A program made the position numbers and the translations under genes. Below, piece by piece: positions 1 to 7,962 of a stretch of DNA of 64,000 nt. The stretch covers positions 1 through 64,000 of the forward strand of contig NZ_JAGGNV010000027.1 of NCBI RefSeq assembly GCF_018614955.1, in the 5' to 3' direction. This DNA comes from Variovorax paradoxus. GTDB taxonomy: Bacteria > Pseudomonadota > Gammaproteobacteria > Burkholderiales > Burkholderiaceae_C. Below the pieces are notes generated by a model. That model searched no databases, had not been told where the DNA came from, and saw nothing but the letters and a program-made list of their open reading frames with translations. Each line of letters opens with the position of its first letter. Position 1 is the first letter of the stretch.

Positions 1-34
1 GACCCCGCCTGAACGCAGAAGCAGCGAGCACGCC

Positions 35-292
35 ATGGCCACCGCAAAGTCGATCGACACCGGCGACTACAAGCTCTTTCCTTCGCCCAGGAACGTGCAC
101 CGCGTCATCTTCGAACACCAGGTCTTCGTGCCGTATCCGTACGCGCTGATCGTGATGGACGAGTTCTACTTCAAGGGCCGCTACAGCCTGTTCTCCGCCT
201 GCCGCCTCAGCGACGGGAAGATGGGGCAGGTGGCGACGTTCGAGTTGGCATCGGACGTCGACATCTTCAACAAGAAGTTCACGCCGGATTGA
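35..292 (+). CDS. Small protein of unknown function
   Basis: An 85-residue open frame from ATG to TGA with coding-like composition (aromatic-rich, including the segment VFVPYPYALIVMDEFYFKGR). I do not recognise a family. It has no signal peptide or membrane segment; the hydrophobic stretch is short and broken by charges. The Shine-Dalgarno region is weak (GCAGCGAGCACGCC before the ATG). It lies near the left window edge and faces the MBL-fold gene, with the two stop codons only 7 bp apart, so any operon partner lies outside the window. Its composition favours a real gene over a chance frame, but the function is unknown. Confidence 0.5.
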   Translation: MATAKSIDTGDYKLFPSPRNVHRVIFEHQVFVPYPYALIVMDEFYFKGRYSLFSACRLSDGKMGQVATFELASDVDIFNKKFTPD

Positions 293-299
293 GCCGGCC

Positions 300-1331
300 C
301 TATTGCAGCGCGAACCGATCGCGCTGCGCCTGGGCGCATTCGCCCATCACGTTCAATGCGCGCTCCACGGCGGGCGCGCCGATCACGAACGGGTTGGCCG
401 CGCCGGCCGGCTGCTGGCGCAGCGCAGCCAGCTTGGCCTGCGAGCCATCGATGCCCGAGTGGTTCGACAGCAGCACGTCGATGCGCTGCGCCTGCGCCAC
501 CGTGCCCATGCGCCGCGTCGAATCGATGTAGCTGTCCAGCCGCGGCACGTCCTTGCCGAAGTTGAAGCCCGTGCCGCCCCAGAGCATGGCGCGGTGCTTC
601 CTGCCGCCGGACGTCACGTCGAACACTGGCGAGATCGTGCCCATGGTGTGGCCCGGCGTGATGTACAGCGAGACGGAGGTATCTCCGAGCGTGATGCGAT
701 CACCGTCCTTCACGGAAACGTCGCGCTTCGGCGGCGCGCCCCAGATCGGCGTTGCGAATTCGAGCCTGGTTTCGATCATGGTCCAGTCGGCCTCGCTCAT
801 CACCACGCGCGCACGGTACTTCTGCGCGAGGTACGGCGCGCCGCCGTAGTGGTCGCCGTGCCCGTGCGTGACGATCACGTACTTGATCTGCGCCGGATCG
901 AGCCCCAGCTTGCGCATGCCGCCTTCGATCAGTGCTGCAGCCTCCGCCTGGGTGTTGAGCGCATCGATGAGGATGATGCCGTCCGAGGTCTTGATCGCCC
1001 AGGCGCTGACCCAGTCGGCGCCCACGAAATACAGGTTGTCGAAAGCCTGGCCGGGCGGCGGTGCGGGCTTGGCGATGAAGGCCGCAAGGCCCTTGTCCAA
1101 CTCGGCCTGTGGCGGACGCGCGGCGGGAGCGGGTTTGCAGAGAGTCAACAGGGCCGTCAGATCGGATTCGGCGGCGCGCGTGGCGGCCGCAACATGTGCG
1201 GCGACGGTGGCGTCCGACGGCGCCTGCCGCTGGGCCGTGGTTTGCGCGCAGCCCTGCGCCAGGGCGACAACCGCTGCGAGGGCGGTTGTCTTCAGCAGAA
1301 GGGTGTCTGTTCGATTCTTGCGGTTTGCCAT
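300..1331 (-). CDS. MBL-fold metallo-hydrolase, subclass B3-like, exported
   Basis: A 343-residue metallo-beta-lactamase-fold hydrolase. The metal ligands are visible: HGHGDH (HxHxDH), then a His in PGHTMGT and a His in SNHSG, the pattern of subclass B3-like enzymes. The substrate cannot be told; members include beta-lactamases, lactonases and esterases. The N-terminus (MANRKNRTDT, then a hydrophobic run ending AQGC) is a signal peptide, possibly a lipoprotein signal with a poor lipobox, so the protein should be periplasmic. I chose the ATG at 1331 because GGAGACA lies just upstream; an in-frame ATG 60 bp earlier would add a charged leader before the signal. It is transcribed in the same direction as the Bug receptor gene, after a gap of about 190 bp. 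Confidence 0.85.
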   Translation of the reverse strand: MANRKNRTDTLLLKTTALAAVVALAQGCAQTTAQRQAPSDATVAAHVAAATRAAESDLTALLTLCKPAPAARPPQAELDKGLAAFIAKPAPPPGQAFDNLYFVGADWVSAWAIKTSDGIILIDALNTQAEAAALIEGGMRKLGLDPAQIKYVIVTHGHGDHYGGAPYLAQKYRARVVMSEADWTMIETRLEFATPIWGAPPKRDVSVKDGDRITLGDTSVSLYITPGHTMGTISPVFDVTSGGRKHRAMLWGGTGFNFGKDVPRLDSYIDSTRRMGTVAQAQRIDVLLSNHSGIDGSQAKLAALRQQPAGAANPFVIGAPAVERALNVMGECAQAQRDRFALQ

Positions 1332-1522
1332 TGCTGTCTCCGAGCCGTCGCTGCGGCCTATTGTGGAGACGTCATTCTGCGACACGGGCACTTATTCGAT
1401 TGTCGTCTCCGAGCATGCACGATGCCCTTCCACTTCCCGTAAGCGTCACCCAGATATTTCTGCACGACCGCCTGGACGTCGGCTTCGTCCACACACGCCG
1501 CGTGCCAGCGTCGCCAAACCGC

Positions 1523-2482
1523 TTAGTGGACTTGCTTGGGCAGGTTCAGGCTCTGGAGCAGCGGGACCCAGCGATCGTGCTCCGTGCGCACGAACTTCGC
1601 CAGTTCCTCGGGCGTACCGCCGCGCGGCTCCATGCCGATGGCGCGGGCTTTGGTGACGAACTCCGGGTCGGCGATCACCTGGTTGACGGCCTTGTTCAGA
1701 CGGTCGATCGCGTCCTTCGGCGTGGCGGACGGCACGGAAAGCGAGTACCAAAGGGTGGCGTCGAAGTCGTAGCCCATCTCCTTGAACGTCGGCGCCTCGG
1801 GCACCTGCGGCAGCCTGCGGCTGTCCATCACGCCCAACACGCGGAGCTTGCCGCTGCGGATATGCGGCAAGGAGCCGGTGATGGACGTCCCATGGATGTC
1901 GATCTGGCCGCCGAGCAAGGCCTGCACGGCGGGGGCATCGCCGTTGAAGGGGATATGGGTCGTGCTGATGCCGACGGCCTTTTCGAAGCTCATGGGAGCG
2001 AGGTTGGTCAGGATCGCCGCACCCGGGGAGCCGCGGTTGATCTTGCCGGGGTTGGCCTTGGCGTACGCGACCATCTCCTTGATGTTGTGGTACGGCAGGT
2101 CGGCCCGGCCGACGATGATCGCCGGTTGGTAGGCGATCTGCGTGACCGGCGCGAAGTCCTTGTTGGGATCGTAGGGCAGCTTCTCGTAGAGGACGGTGTT
2201 GTTCGCCAGGGTTCCCAGCGACGACACCAGGACGGTGAGCCCGTCCGGGCGCGACCTCGCCACGTAGTCTGCGGCGACGATTCCGCTGGCGCCGGGCTTA
2301 TTTTCCACGATGACCTGGGTCCCGCGCTTCGTCAGTTCGGCTGCAAGGATGCGGACGTACTGGTCGGTGCCTCCACCGGCGGCGAAGGGGACGACGATCT
2401 TGGTGGCCGTCTGCGCATGGGCCGAACCCAGCGCCACGACCAGTCCGAACAGCAGTCCCGGGATGAACTTTCGATAACTCAC
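1523..2482 (-). CDS. Bug/TctC-family extracytoplasmic solute receptor
   Basis: A 319-residue periplasmic binding protein of the tripartite tricarboxylate transporter receptor family. A classical signal peptide (MSYRKFIPGLLFGLVVALG, then SAHA before Q) is followed by the family's opening strand IVVPFAAGGGTDQYVRILA, the ENKPGASG loop and a C-terminal EHDRWVPLLQ helix. It starts at GTG, supported by a strong AAGGAG seven bases upstream. No TctA/TctB membrane subunits are adjacent, which is usual for orphan Bug genes in betaproteobacteria. The ligand is unknown; the neighbouring CoA-transferase suggests a carboxylic acid. The upstream region carries the 12-mer also found before the CoA-transferase gene. 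Confidence 0.93.
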   Translation of the reverse strand: MSYRKFIPGLLFGLVVALGSAHAQTATKIVVPFAAGGGTDQYVRILAAELTKRGTQVIVENKPGASGIVAADYVARSRPDGLTVLVSSLGTLANNTVLYEKLPYDPNKDFAPVTQIAYQPAIIVGRADLPYHNIKEMVAYAKANPGKINRGSPGAAILTNLAPMSFEKAVGISTTHIPFNGDAPAVQALLGGQIDIHGTSITGSLPHIRSGKLRVLGVMDSRRLPQVPEAPTFKEMGYDFDATLWYSLSVPSATPKDAIDRLNKAVNQVIADPEFVTKARAIGMEPRGGTPEELAKFVRTEHDRWVPLLQSLNLPKQVH

Positions 2483-2568
2483 TTTGTCTCCTTTTTGCCC
2501 TCGGCGGGGCAGGTAAATCCTGAACTCAGTCTATGGCCGGGTACAGCGCGCGGACATGCAGGGAATGA

Positions 2569-2580
2569 AAAGCTGCTTTG
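2569..2580. promoter_or_regulatory. Candidate operator: AAAGCTGCTTTG copy 1
   Basis: The 12-mer AAAGCTGCTTTG lies about 87-98 bp upstream of the Bug start codon. The same 12 bases occur at 3912-3923 inside a perfect dyad upstream of the CoA-transferase. Two copies in adjacent upstream regions suggest a shared regulator; this is inference from repetition. Confidence 0.35.
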
Positions 2581-2627
2581 TATGTCGTGCACGCGGGGCA
2601 GGCCTGCGCGGCCTATCCTGCGGGGCG

Positions 2628-3863
2628 CTACAAGCTGCCGCCAGTGGAGCGTGTGGACTGATCGGCCTTCACGACGCCGGCCTCGCGCAGTGCCGCGATC
2701 TCGGCATGGCTCAATCCCGCCTCCCTCAGCAATTCCTCGGTGTGCGCGCCGTGGGCCGCTGCGGCCTGGGTCTGGCGGCGCGGCGTGTCGCACAGGTCGT
2801 AGGGTAGGCCGAAGCTGCGATAGCCGGGGCGATCGCCGTTCGGCGCAGCCTCGATGACCATGCTGCTGGCCCGGAAGTCTTCGCCTGCAAGGGCATCGCT
2901 GTAGCTGCGCACGACACCCACCACGATGTTGTTGCGCGTGAGCAGGTCGACGCACTCGCGCGTGCCGTAGCGCGAAAGCCGTTCGCTCACGGCCTCCTTC
3001 ATGGCCGGCCGGTTCGCGACGCGAAGCTCGTTGGTGCGGAAGCGCGGGTCCGTCGCCAGCTCGGGGCAGCCGATGGTCTCGCACAGGCGCACCCAGTGCG
3101 CCTGCACGTAGGCGGAGACCACGACCATGCCGTCGTGGGTGCGAAAGATGTCTGCCGCCGGGGCACTCAGCGGCTGGCCGTCGCCGCTGCGGGTGGGCTC
3201 GACGCCGCGCGCCAGGTAGTCGCTCCAGTTCGGCAGCTGCAGGTTCAGCGCCACTTCCAGCAGCGAGATGCGGATGGTTTCGCCGATGCCGGTGCGCGCG
3301 CGACGGAACAGCGCAGCCAGGATGGCCTGGGCCGCCACCTGCACGGTGGCCGTGTCGATGATGGTGGCGCCGACCTTTTGCGGCAGGCCCTGCGGCTCGC
3401 CGGTCACCGACATCAGGCCGCTTTCCGCCTGTGCCGCGATGTCGTAGCCGGGCCGGTCGCGCGAAGGCGCGCTCGCCGGAAAGCCGCTGATCGAGACGTA
3501 GACCAGCCCCGGCTGTCTCTCGCGCAACGCATCGGCCCCCAGTCCGAGTGCTTCGGCTGCGCCGGGCCGCAGGTTCTGCACGACCACGTCGGCGCGCGCG
3601 ATCAGGCGCAGCGCGATCTCCACTCCGCGCGGATTGCGCAGGTCCAGAGCGATCGACTTCTTGCTGCGGTTGTAGGCGCGCAGCATGGCGTGGCCGAAGT
3701 GGCCCGTGTGGCGTGCCATGTCGCCTTCCAGCGATTCGATCTTGACCACCTCCGCGCCGAGGTCGCCCAGCGTCATCGCGGTGCCGGGGCCCGCAATGTA
3801 GTTGCCGAGTTCGATGACGCGGATGCCTTGAAGAGGCGGGGGAGGAGCGGCTCGTTCGTTCAT
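2628..3863 (-). CDS. Class III CoA-transferase (CaiB/BaiF family)
   Basis: A 411-residue family III CoA-transferase, which moves CoA between carboxylic acids through an enzyme-bound aspartyl-CoA. Visible hallmarks are the opening IRVIELGNYIAGPGTAMTL, DLGAEVVKIE, the RSKKSIALDLRNPRG segment and PGYDIAAQAESGLMSVTG; the nucleophilic Asp is probably the D of RPGYDIAA. The length fits the family. I chose the ATG at 3863 because conserved sequence starts a few residues later, although the Shine-Dalgarno is weak; the frame stays open further upstream. The gene is divergent from the SMP-30 gene across 107 bp, and 145 bp separate its stop from the Bug start. Donor and acceptor acids are unknown. Confidence 0.92.
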   Translation of the reverse strand: MNERAAPPPPLQGIRVIELGNYIAGPGTAMTLGDLGAEVVKIESLEGDMARHTGHFGHAMLRAYNRSKKSIALDLRNPRGVEIALRLIARADVVVQNLRPGAAEALGLGADALRERQPGLVYVSISGFPASAPSRDRPGYDIAAQAESGLMSVTGEPQGLPQKVGATIIDTATVQVAAQAILAALFRRARTGIGETIRISLLEVALNLQLPNWSDYLARGVEPTRSGDGQPLSAPAADIFRTHDGMVVVSAYVQAHWVRLCETIGCPELATDPRFRTNELRVANRPAMKEAVSERLSRYGTRECVDLLTRNNIVVGVVRSYSDALAGEDFRASSMVIEAAPNGDRPGYRSFGLPYDLCDTPRRQTQAAAAHGAHTEELLREAGLSHAEIAALREAGVVKADQSTRSTGGSL

Positions 3864-3909
3864 CCGGGTGACTCTAGGATCCGAGTGGGACGACGGGAAC
3901 GCAGGATGC

Positions 3910-3924
3910 GCAAAGCTGCTTTGC
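3910..3924. promoter_or_regulatory. Perfect dyad GCAAAG-CTG-CTTTGC, candidate operator
   Basis: Six-base arms with a 3-bp spacer lie in the 107-bp divergent region between the CoA-transferase and SMP-30 genes. It contains the 12-mer also found at 2569-2580. Its position suits control of one or both divergent genes. The nearest regulator gene is the LysR at 4861-5772, but that link is a guess. Confidence 0.4.
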
Positions 3925-3970
3925 AGGGTGTGCCGTCGGCGGTGCAGGATCGCCGCCAGACTTCGACCCC

Positions 3971-4852
3971 ATGATGACCGTGGAGATTCGAAGGGTCGGC
4001 GAGACGAAGGACCTGCTGGGCGAAAGCCCATGCTGGGATGCGCGCGCGCATGCCGTCTGCTGGATCGACTCGCTGGCGGGAACACTACGGCGGCTATGGC
4101 CTGCCACCGGGGAGGCCGAGCAGCACGGCCTGCCCGCGCCGATCGGCTCGATCGCGCCTTGCCAAAGCGGCGCGGTGGTCGCGGCGCTGAAGAACAGCTT
4201 CGGCCGCTACGACTTCGGCACGCGCGAGCTGGAGATCCTGGCCAGCATCGACATCGATCATCCGGACGTGCGCCTCAACGACGGCAAGTGCGACCCCTGG
4301 GGCAACTTCATCGCCGGCACCATGCACATCAACCGCCAGCCGGGCGACGCTGTCCTCGGCGGCCTGTACCGGCTGCGGCCCGACCGCTCCGTGGAGCGCA
4401 TTGCGGATGGGTTCGGGTTGACCAACGGTCCCTGCTTCAGCCTCGACGGCCGCACGCTCTACGTGGCCGACAGCACGGTCCGCACGATCTGGGCCTATGA
4501 CTACGCGCCGGAAGGGCCGTTGTCCGAGCAGCGCGTCTTCGTGCAGACCGAGGGCTACGGCTCCGGCCCCGACGGCGCGACCGTGGACGCCCAGGGCTTC
4601 GTCTGGACCGTGCTGACCCGGATCGGGAAGATCGCCCGCTTCGCCCCCGACGGACGGCTCGACCGGATGGTGGAACTGCCGGCAACGCATCCGACCAGCC
4701 TGTGCTTCGGCGGCCCGCAGTTGGAAGTGGCCTATGTCACGTCGATTTCCAGGAGCACGCATCTCTCGGGACTCCTGCCGCAGGACGGCGGCCTGTTCGA
4801 GCTGAGCGGGATGCCCGCCGCCGGAATGCCGGCGCACCGCTTCGCGGACTGA
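3971..4852 (+). CDS. SMP-30/gluconolactonase-like hydrolase
   Basis: A 293-residue six-bladed beta-propeller lactonase of the SMP-30/gluconolactonase/LRE family. Family motifs with likely metal ligands are GESPCWD near the N-terminus (Glu), RLNDGKCDPWGNF, GLTNGPCFSLDG (Asn) and GYGSGPDGATVDAQG (Asp). There is no signal peptide, so it is probably cytoplasmic. The family opens sugar-acid lactones such as gluconolactone or xylonolactone; the exact substrate cannot be read here. It starts at the first of two adjacent ATGs and is divergent from the CoA-transferase. The convergent LysR gene ends 8 bp after it. Confidence 0.9.
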   Translation: MMTVEIRRVGETKDLLGESPCWDARAHAVCWIDSLAGTLRRLWPATGEAEQHGLPAPIGSIAPCQSGAVVAALKNSFGRYDFGTRELEILASIDIDHPDVRLNDGKCDPWGNFIAGTMHINRQPGDAVLGGLYRLRPDRSVERIADGFGLTNGPCFSLDGRTLYVADSTVRTIWAYDYAPEGPLSEQRVFVQTEGYGSGPDGATVDAQGFVWTVLTRIGKIARFAPDGRLDRMVELPATHPTSLCFGGPQLEVAYVTSISRSTHLSGLLPQDGGLFELSGMPAAGMPAHRFAD

Positions 4853-4860
4853 GGCCGGCC

Positions 4861-5772
4861 TCAGGCGGCGTCGCCTTCGCGCAGCGCCTCGGTGATGAAG
4901 TCGACGAAGGCGCGCACCTTCAAGGGCAGCGCGCGGCTCTGGCGGAACACTGCATAGATCCCGTTGGAGAACCCGCGCACTGCGAACCGGTAGTCGGGCA
5001 GGAGCCGCACCAGCGAGCCGTCCTGGATGCAGCTGCGCACCGTGGGCTCCGACAGCAGCGCGATGCCCATGCCGCCGATGGCGGCCAGCCGCAGCAGCTC
5101 GCCGTTGTTCGAACTCAGCACGCCCCGGATCACCAGCTCCTGCTGCTCTCCCTGTTCGTCGATGTACTTCCAGGTGGTGGCCTCGTGCTCGCGGCGGTAG
5201 GTGAGGCAGCGAACCTCCGGCAGATCTCGCGGGTGCCGGATCCGCTTGTAGACCTTCATGAAGGAGGGGCTGGCCACCAGCACTTCGTCGCTGCTGAGCA
5301 GCCGCTTGATCACGAAGCTCGAATCGTGCGACTCCCCGGTGCGGATGTCGATGTCGAAATCCTGCTCCACCAGGTTCACCGGGTGTTCGGAGAGTTCCAT
5401 CTCCAGCTGGATGTCCGGATGGCGCTCGGCGAAGCGGGGCAGCAGCGGCGCGATCACGCGCAGGCCGATCTGCGTGCGCGAGTGGATGCGCAGCCGCCCC
5501 TCGGGCAGAAGTTTCGAGCTGCGTGCGGCTTCCTCCGCCTCTGCCATGGCCTCCAGCACCACCTCCGCGCGCGTCAGGAAGGCCTGTCCAGCCTCGGTGA
5601 CCTTGAGCTTACGGCTGGTGCGGTCCACGAGTTGCACCCCAAGCTCCTCCTCCAGCGCGCTGATGCGGCGCGAGATCGTGGCGGGCGAAAGGCTGAGGCT
5701 GCGCGCCGCGGCCGAGAGGCTTCCCTTCCTCAAGGTGGTCACGAAGATTCGCAGCGAGTCGAGGGCCTTCAT
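4861..5772 (-). CDS. LysR-family transcriptional regulator
   Basis: A 303-residue LysR protein. The N-terminal winged HTH is clear (LRIFVTTLRKGSLSAAARSL, then SPATISRRISALEEELG and LVDRTSRKLKVTEAG), followed by the co-inducer domain with the EMELSEHPVNLVEQDFDIDI segment. It is divergent from the 10-kb catabolic operon beginning at 5872, with only 99 bp between start codons, the classic arrangement for a LysR activator of that operon. The inducer is unknown. Confidence 0.93.
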   Translation of the reverse strand: MKALDSLRIFVTTLRKGSLSAAARSLSLSPATISRRISALEEELGVQLVDRTSRKLKVTEAGQAFLTRAEVVLEAMAEAEEAARSSKLLPEGRLRIHSRTQIGLRVIAPLLPRFAERHPDIQLEMELSEHPVNLVEQDFDIDIRTGESHDSSFVIKRLLSSDEVLVASPSFMKVYKRIRHPRDLPEVRCLTYRREHEATTWKYIDEQGEQQELVIRGVLSSNNGELLRLAAIGGMGIALLSEPTVRSCIQDGSLVRLLPDYRFAVRGFSNGIYAVFRQSRALPLKVRAFVDFITEALREGDAA

Positions 5773-5794
5773 TTCAGAAAACGCAAAGAAGGTG

Positions 5795-5812
5795 TGCGCG
5801 GCGTGGTGCGCA
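5795..5812. promoter_or_regulatory. Dyad TGCGC-N8-GCGCA in LysR/operon divergent region
   Basis: The intergenic region between the LysR start (5772) and the monooxygenase start (5872) holds an inverted repeat TGCGC...GCGCA with an 8-bp spacer. It is a candidate LysR binding site by position; it does not fit an exact T-N11-A pattern and GC-rich dyads arise by chance here. Confidence 0.3.
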
Positions 5813-5871
5813 GGGCAGGCACCCCGTTCCTAAGATCACTCCACGCAACCAAGCCAACCAGGAGCCTCGTC

Positions 5872-6963
5872 ATGGATTTCGGAATCTTCATTCTGATGCA
5901 GCAGCGAAACAAACATAAGACCTCCCACCAGATCCTGCGCGATGCCGTGGAGCAGACGCGGCTGGCGGACGAACTGGGCTTCGGCGGCGCCTGGTTCGCA
6001 GAACATCATTTCAGCAACTACGGCATGTGCTCGTCGCCGCTCACGATGATCGCGCACTGCGCCGCCGTCACCCGCAACATTCGCCTGGGCACCGGCATTG
6101 TCGTCGCACCGCTGTACACCCCGGCCCGCCTGATCGCCGACGTCGCGATGGTGGACCAGCTGTCCGACGGCCGCCTGAACCTTGGCATCGGCTCCGGCTA
6201 CCAGCACTTCGAGTTCGAGCGCTTCGGCGTTTCGCTGGAGACCTCCAAGCAGCGCACGCTGGAGATGCTGGACATGCTGGAGCTCGGCCTGAAGGAGCCG
6301 AAGTTCGCCTACGACGGCCAGTTCTACCAGCAGCCCGAGAGCGCGATCAGCCAGCGCGCGGTGCAGCAGCCGATGCCGCCGTTGTGGGTGACCAGCGTGG
6401 ACCCGACCTTCCTTGCCCGCGCCGTGCGTGGCGACCACCACGTGTTCGTCTCCGGCGGCGACGGCGGCGTGGAGAAGCTGCAGGCCACCCGGGCCTTGAT
6501 CGACAAGGTGGCCCTGGGTGAAGGCAAGAACTCGGCCCAGGTGCCGGTCGGCGTGCTGCGCGCGGCCTACGCCAGCGAAAACAAGGCCGAAGTGGATCGC
6601 TACCTCGATTGCGCCCGCTACCAGCGCCGCGTGGCACTCAGCCTGAAGCGCCGCACGGCGCAGATCGGCGAGGACTACCAGGTGGCCGAGACGATGGTGG
6701 AAGGCGAGCCGACCCTGGACGAGATGCGTGCCCTGTTGCCCGTGGGCTCGGTGGACACGGTGATCGAGCGGGTGGTGCGCGAGATCCGCGCCATCAAGCC
6801 CGTGCACTACTGTTTCCAGACGCAGATGGGTGACTTCGACCACCCCACGATGCTGAAGCACCTGGAACTGTGGGCCAAGGTCATCATGCCCGCCGTGCAG
6901 CGCGAGATCGCCAACGACCCACCGCACGTGGCCAAGCCGGCCACCGAGGTCGCCGCCGCCTGA
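5872..6963 (+). CDS. LLM-class (luciferase-like) flavin-dependent monooxygenase
   Basis: A 363-residue bacterial-luciferase-like TIM-barrel oxidoreductase that would use reduced flavin and O2. Diagnostic segments are MDFGIFILMQQ, LGFGGAWFAEHHFSNYG, NIRLGTGIVVAPLYTPARLI and DQLSDGRLNLGIGSGY. The start ATG has GGAG eight bases upstream. It is the first gene of the + strand operon and is followed 16 bp later by a flavin reductase, the expected two-component partner supplying FMNH2. In a CoA-ester pathway it could hydroxylate, or insert oxygen into, a cyclic or branched substrate, but the substrate is unknown. Confidence 0.92.
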   Translation: MDFGIFILMQQRNKHKTSHQILRDAVEQTRLADELGFGGAWFAEHHFSNYGMCSSPLTMIAHCAAVTRNIRLGTGIVVAPLYTPARLIADVAMVDQLSDGRLNLGIGSGYQHFEFERFGVSLETSKQRTLEMLDMLELGLKEPKFAYDGQFYQQPESAISQRAVQQPMPPLWVTSVDPTFLARAVRGDHHVFVSGGDGGVEKLQATRALIDKVALGEGKNSAQVPVGVLRAAYASENKAEVDRYLDCARYQRRVALSLKRRTAQIGEDYQVAETMVEGEPTLDEMRALLPVGSVDTVIERVVREIRAIKPVHYCFQTQMGDFDHPTMLKHLELWAKVIMPAVQREIANDPPHVAKPATEVAAA

Positions 6964-6979
6964 GGCGCAGGCGTACGCC

Positions 6980-7942
6980 ATGAGCAGCACGACCTTGCAC
7001 CGCGATGCCATCGAACCGACGCTGTTTCGACAGCTGCTCGGCTGCTTTCCGACGGGGGTGGCCATCATCACGACGCGTACCGCCGACGGGCGGCCCGCAG
7101 GCCTGACCTGCAATTCCTTCAGCTCGGTCTCGCTGGAGCCGCCGCTGGTGCTGTTCAGCCTGCGCAAGGCAAGCAGCTTGCTGGGCGCGTTCGCCGAAGC
7201 CGATGCGTTCGCCATCAACATCCTGTCCGAGCGCCAGGATGCGCTGTCGAGTCGTTTTGCCTCGAGCAAGATCGCGGACAAGTTCGAGGGCGTGGCCTGG
7301 CGCTCGGGGCCTCTCGGAATGCCGATCATCGAAGACTGCCTGGCCAGCTTCGAGTGCAGCGTCCACGCCCGTCACGAGGCCGGCGATCACGACGTCTTCA
7401 TCGGAGAAGTGAAGCACATGAGCGGAGGCCCCGCCGACCAGGCGCTGGTGTTCTACAAAGGCGCCTACATGATGCTGGCGGAGTCGCTTCGCACGCTGGT
7501 GATCCAGGGGCGGCTCGGCTCGGCCGATCTCGACGAAGCCTACCGCACGCTCTATGGAACGCTGCTGCGGCTGGCGTGCGAGCGAGCTGCCGAAGGCGAG
7601 ATCGATGCCATCGAGGCCGCCGTCGACGCCATCGAGCGGCATCAGGACGCGGACTCGCTCGACCAGCGCATCGAGTCGGCCAGTCGCTTCTTCTCCGCCA
7701 TCGCGGCGGCCGGGCACAACGAGGCCCTCACGCTGATGGCGCAGACGATGACCACCATCCTGCGCGAACGGATGACGCACGTCATCCCGGTGCGACCGCG
7801 GCCGGACTTGTTTCCGCTTCGGCGCAAGGTCGTGCTCTGCCTTCGGCGGCGTGACGCGGACGGGGCCGCTGCCGCCCTGGACGAGCTGATCACGAAGCTG
7901 CGCACGGGCGGCGACGCAGCCGCCGAGCCCGGCGGCAAATAG
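6980..7942 (+). CDS. Flavin reductase fused to FCD-like sensor domain
   Basis: A 320-residue two-part protein. Residues about 10-165 are a flavin reductase-like (FMN-binding split barrel) domain: FRQLLGCFPTGVAIITTRTA, LTCNSFSSVSLEPPLVLFSL and FAINILSERQ. Residues about 175-315 form an all-helical region that resembles the FCD ligand-binding domain of GntR regulators (SRFFSAIAAAGHNEALTLM, then LRRRDADGAAAALDEL), without any HTH and without the usual FCD metal histidines. The first half would reduce flavin for the upstream monooxygenase; the second may sense the pathway substrate and gate the reductase, as the C-terminal domain of the C1 reductase of p-hydroxyphenylacetate hydroxylase does. The FCD assignment is my pattern reading and is less sure than the reductase. 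Confidence 0.85.
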   Translation: MSSTTLHRDAIEPTLFRQLLGCFPTGVAIITTRTADGRPAGLTCNSFSSVSLEPPLVLFSLRKASSLLGAFAEADAFAINILSERQDALSSRFASSKIADKFEGVAWRSGPLGMPIIEDCLASFECSVHARHEAGDHDVFIGEVKHMSGGPADQALVFYKGAYMMLAESLRTLVIQGRLGSADLDEAYRTLYGTLLRLACERAAEGEIDAIEAAVDAIERHQDADSLDQRIESASRFFSAIAAAGHNEALTLMAQTMTTILRERMTHVIPVRPRPDLFPLRRKVVLCLRRRDADGAAAALDELITKLRTGGDAAAEPGGK

Positions 7943-7962
7943 ACAACAGGACAGGAGACAAC

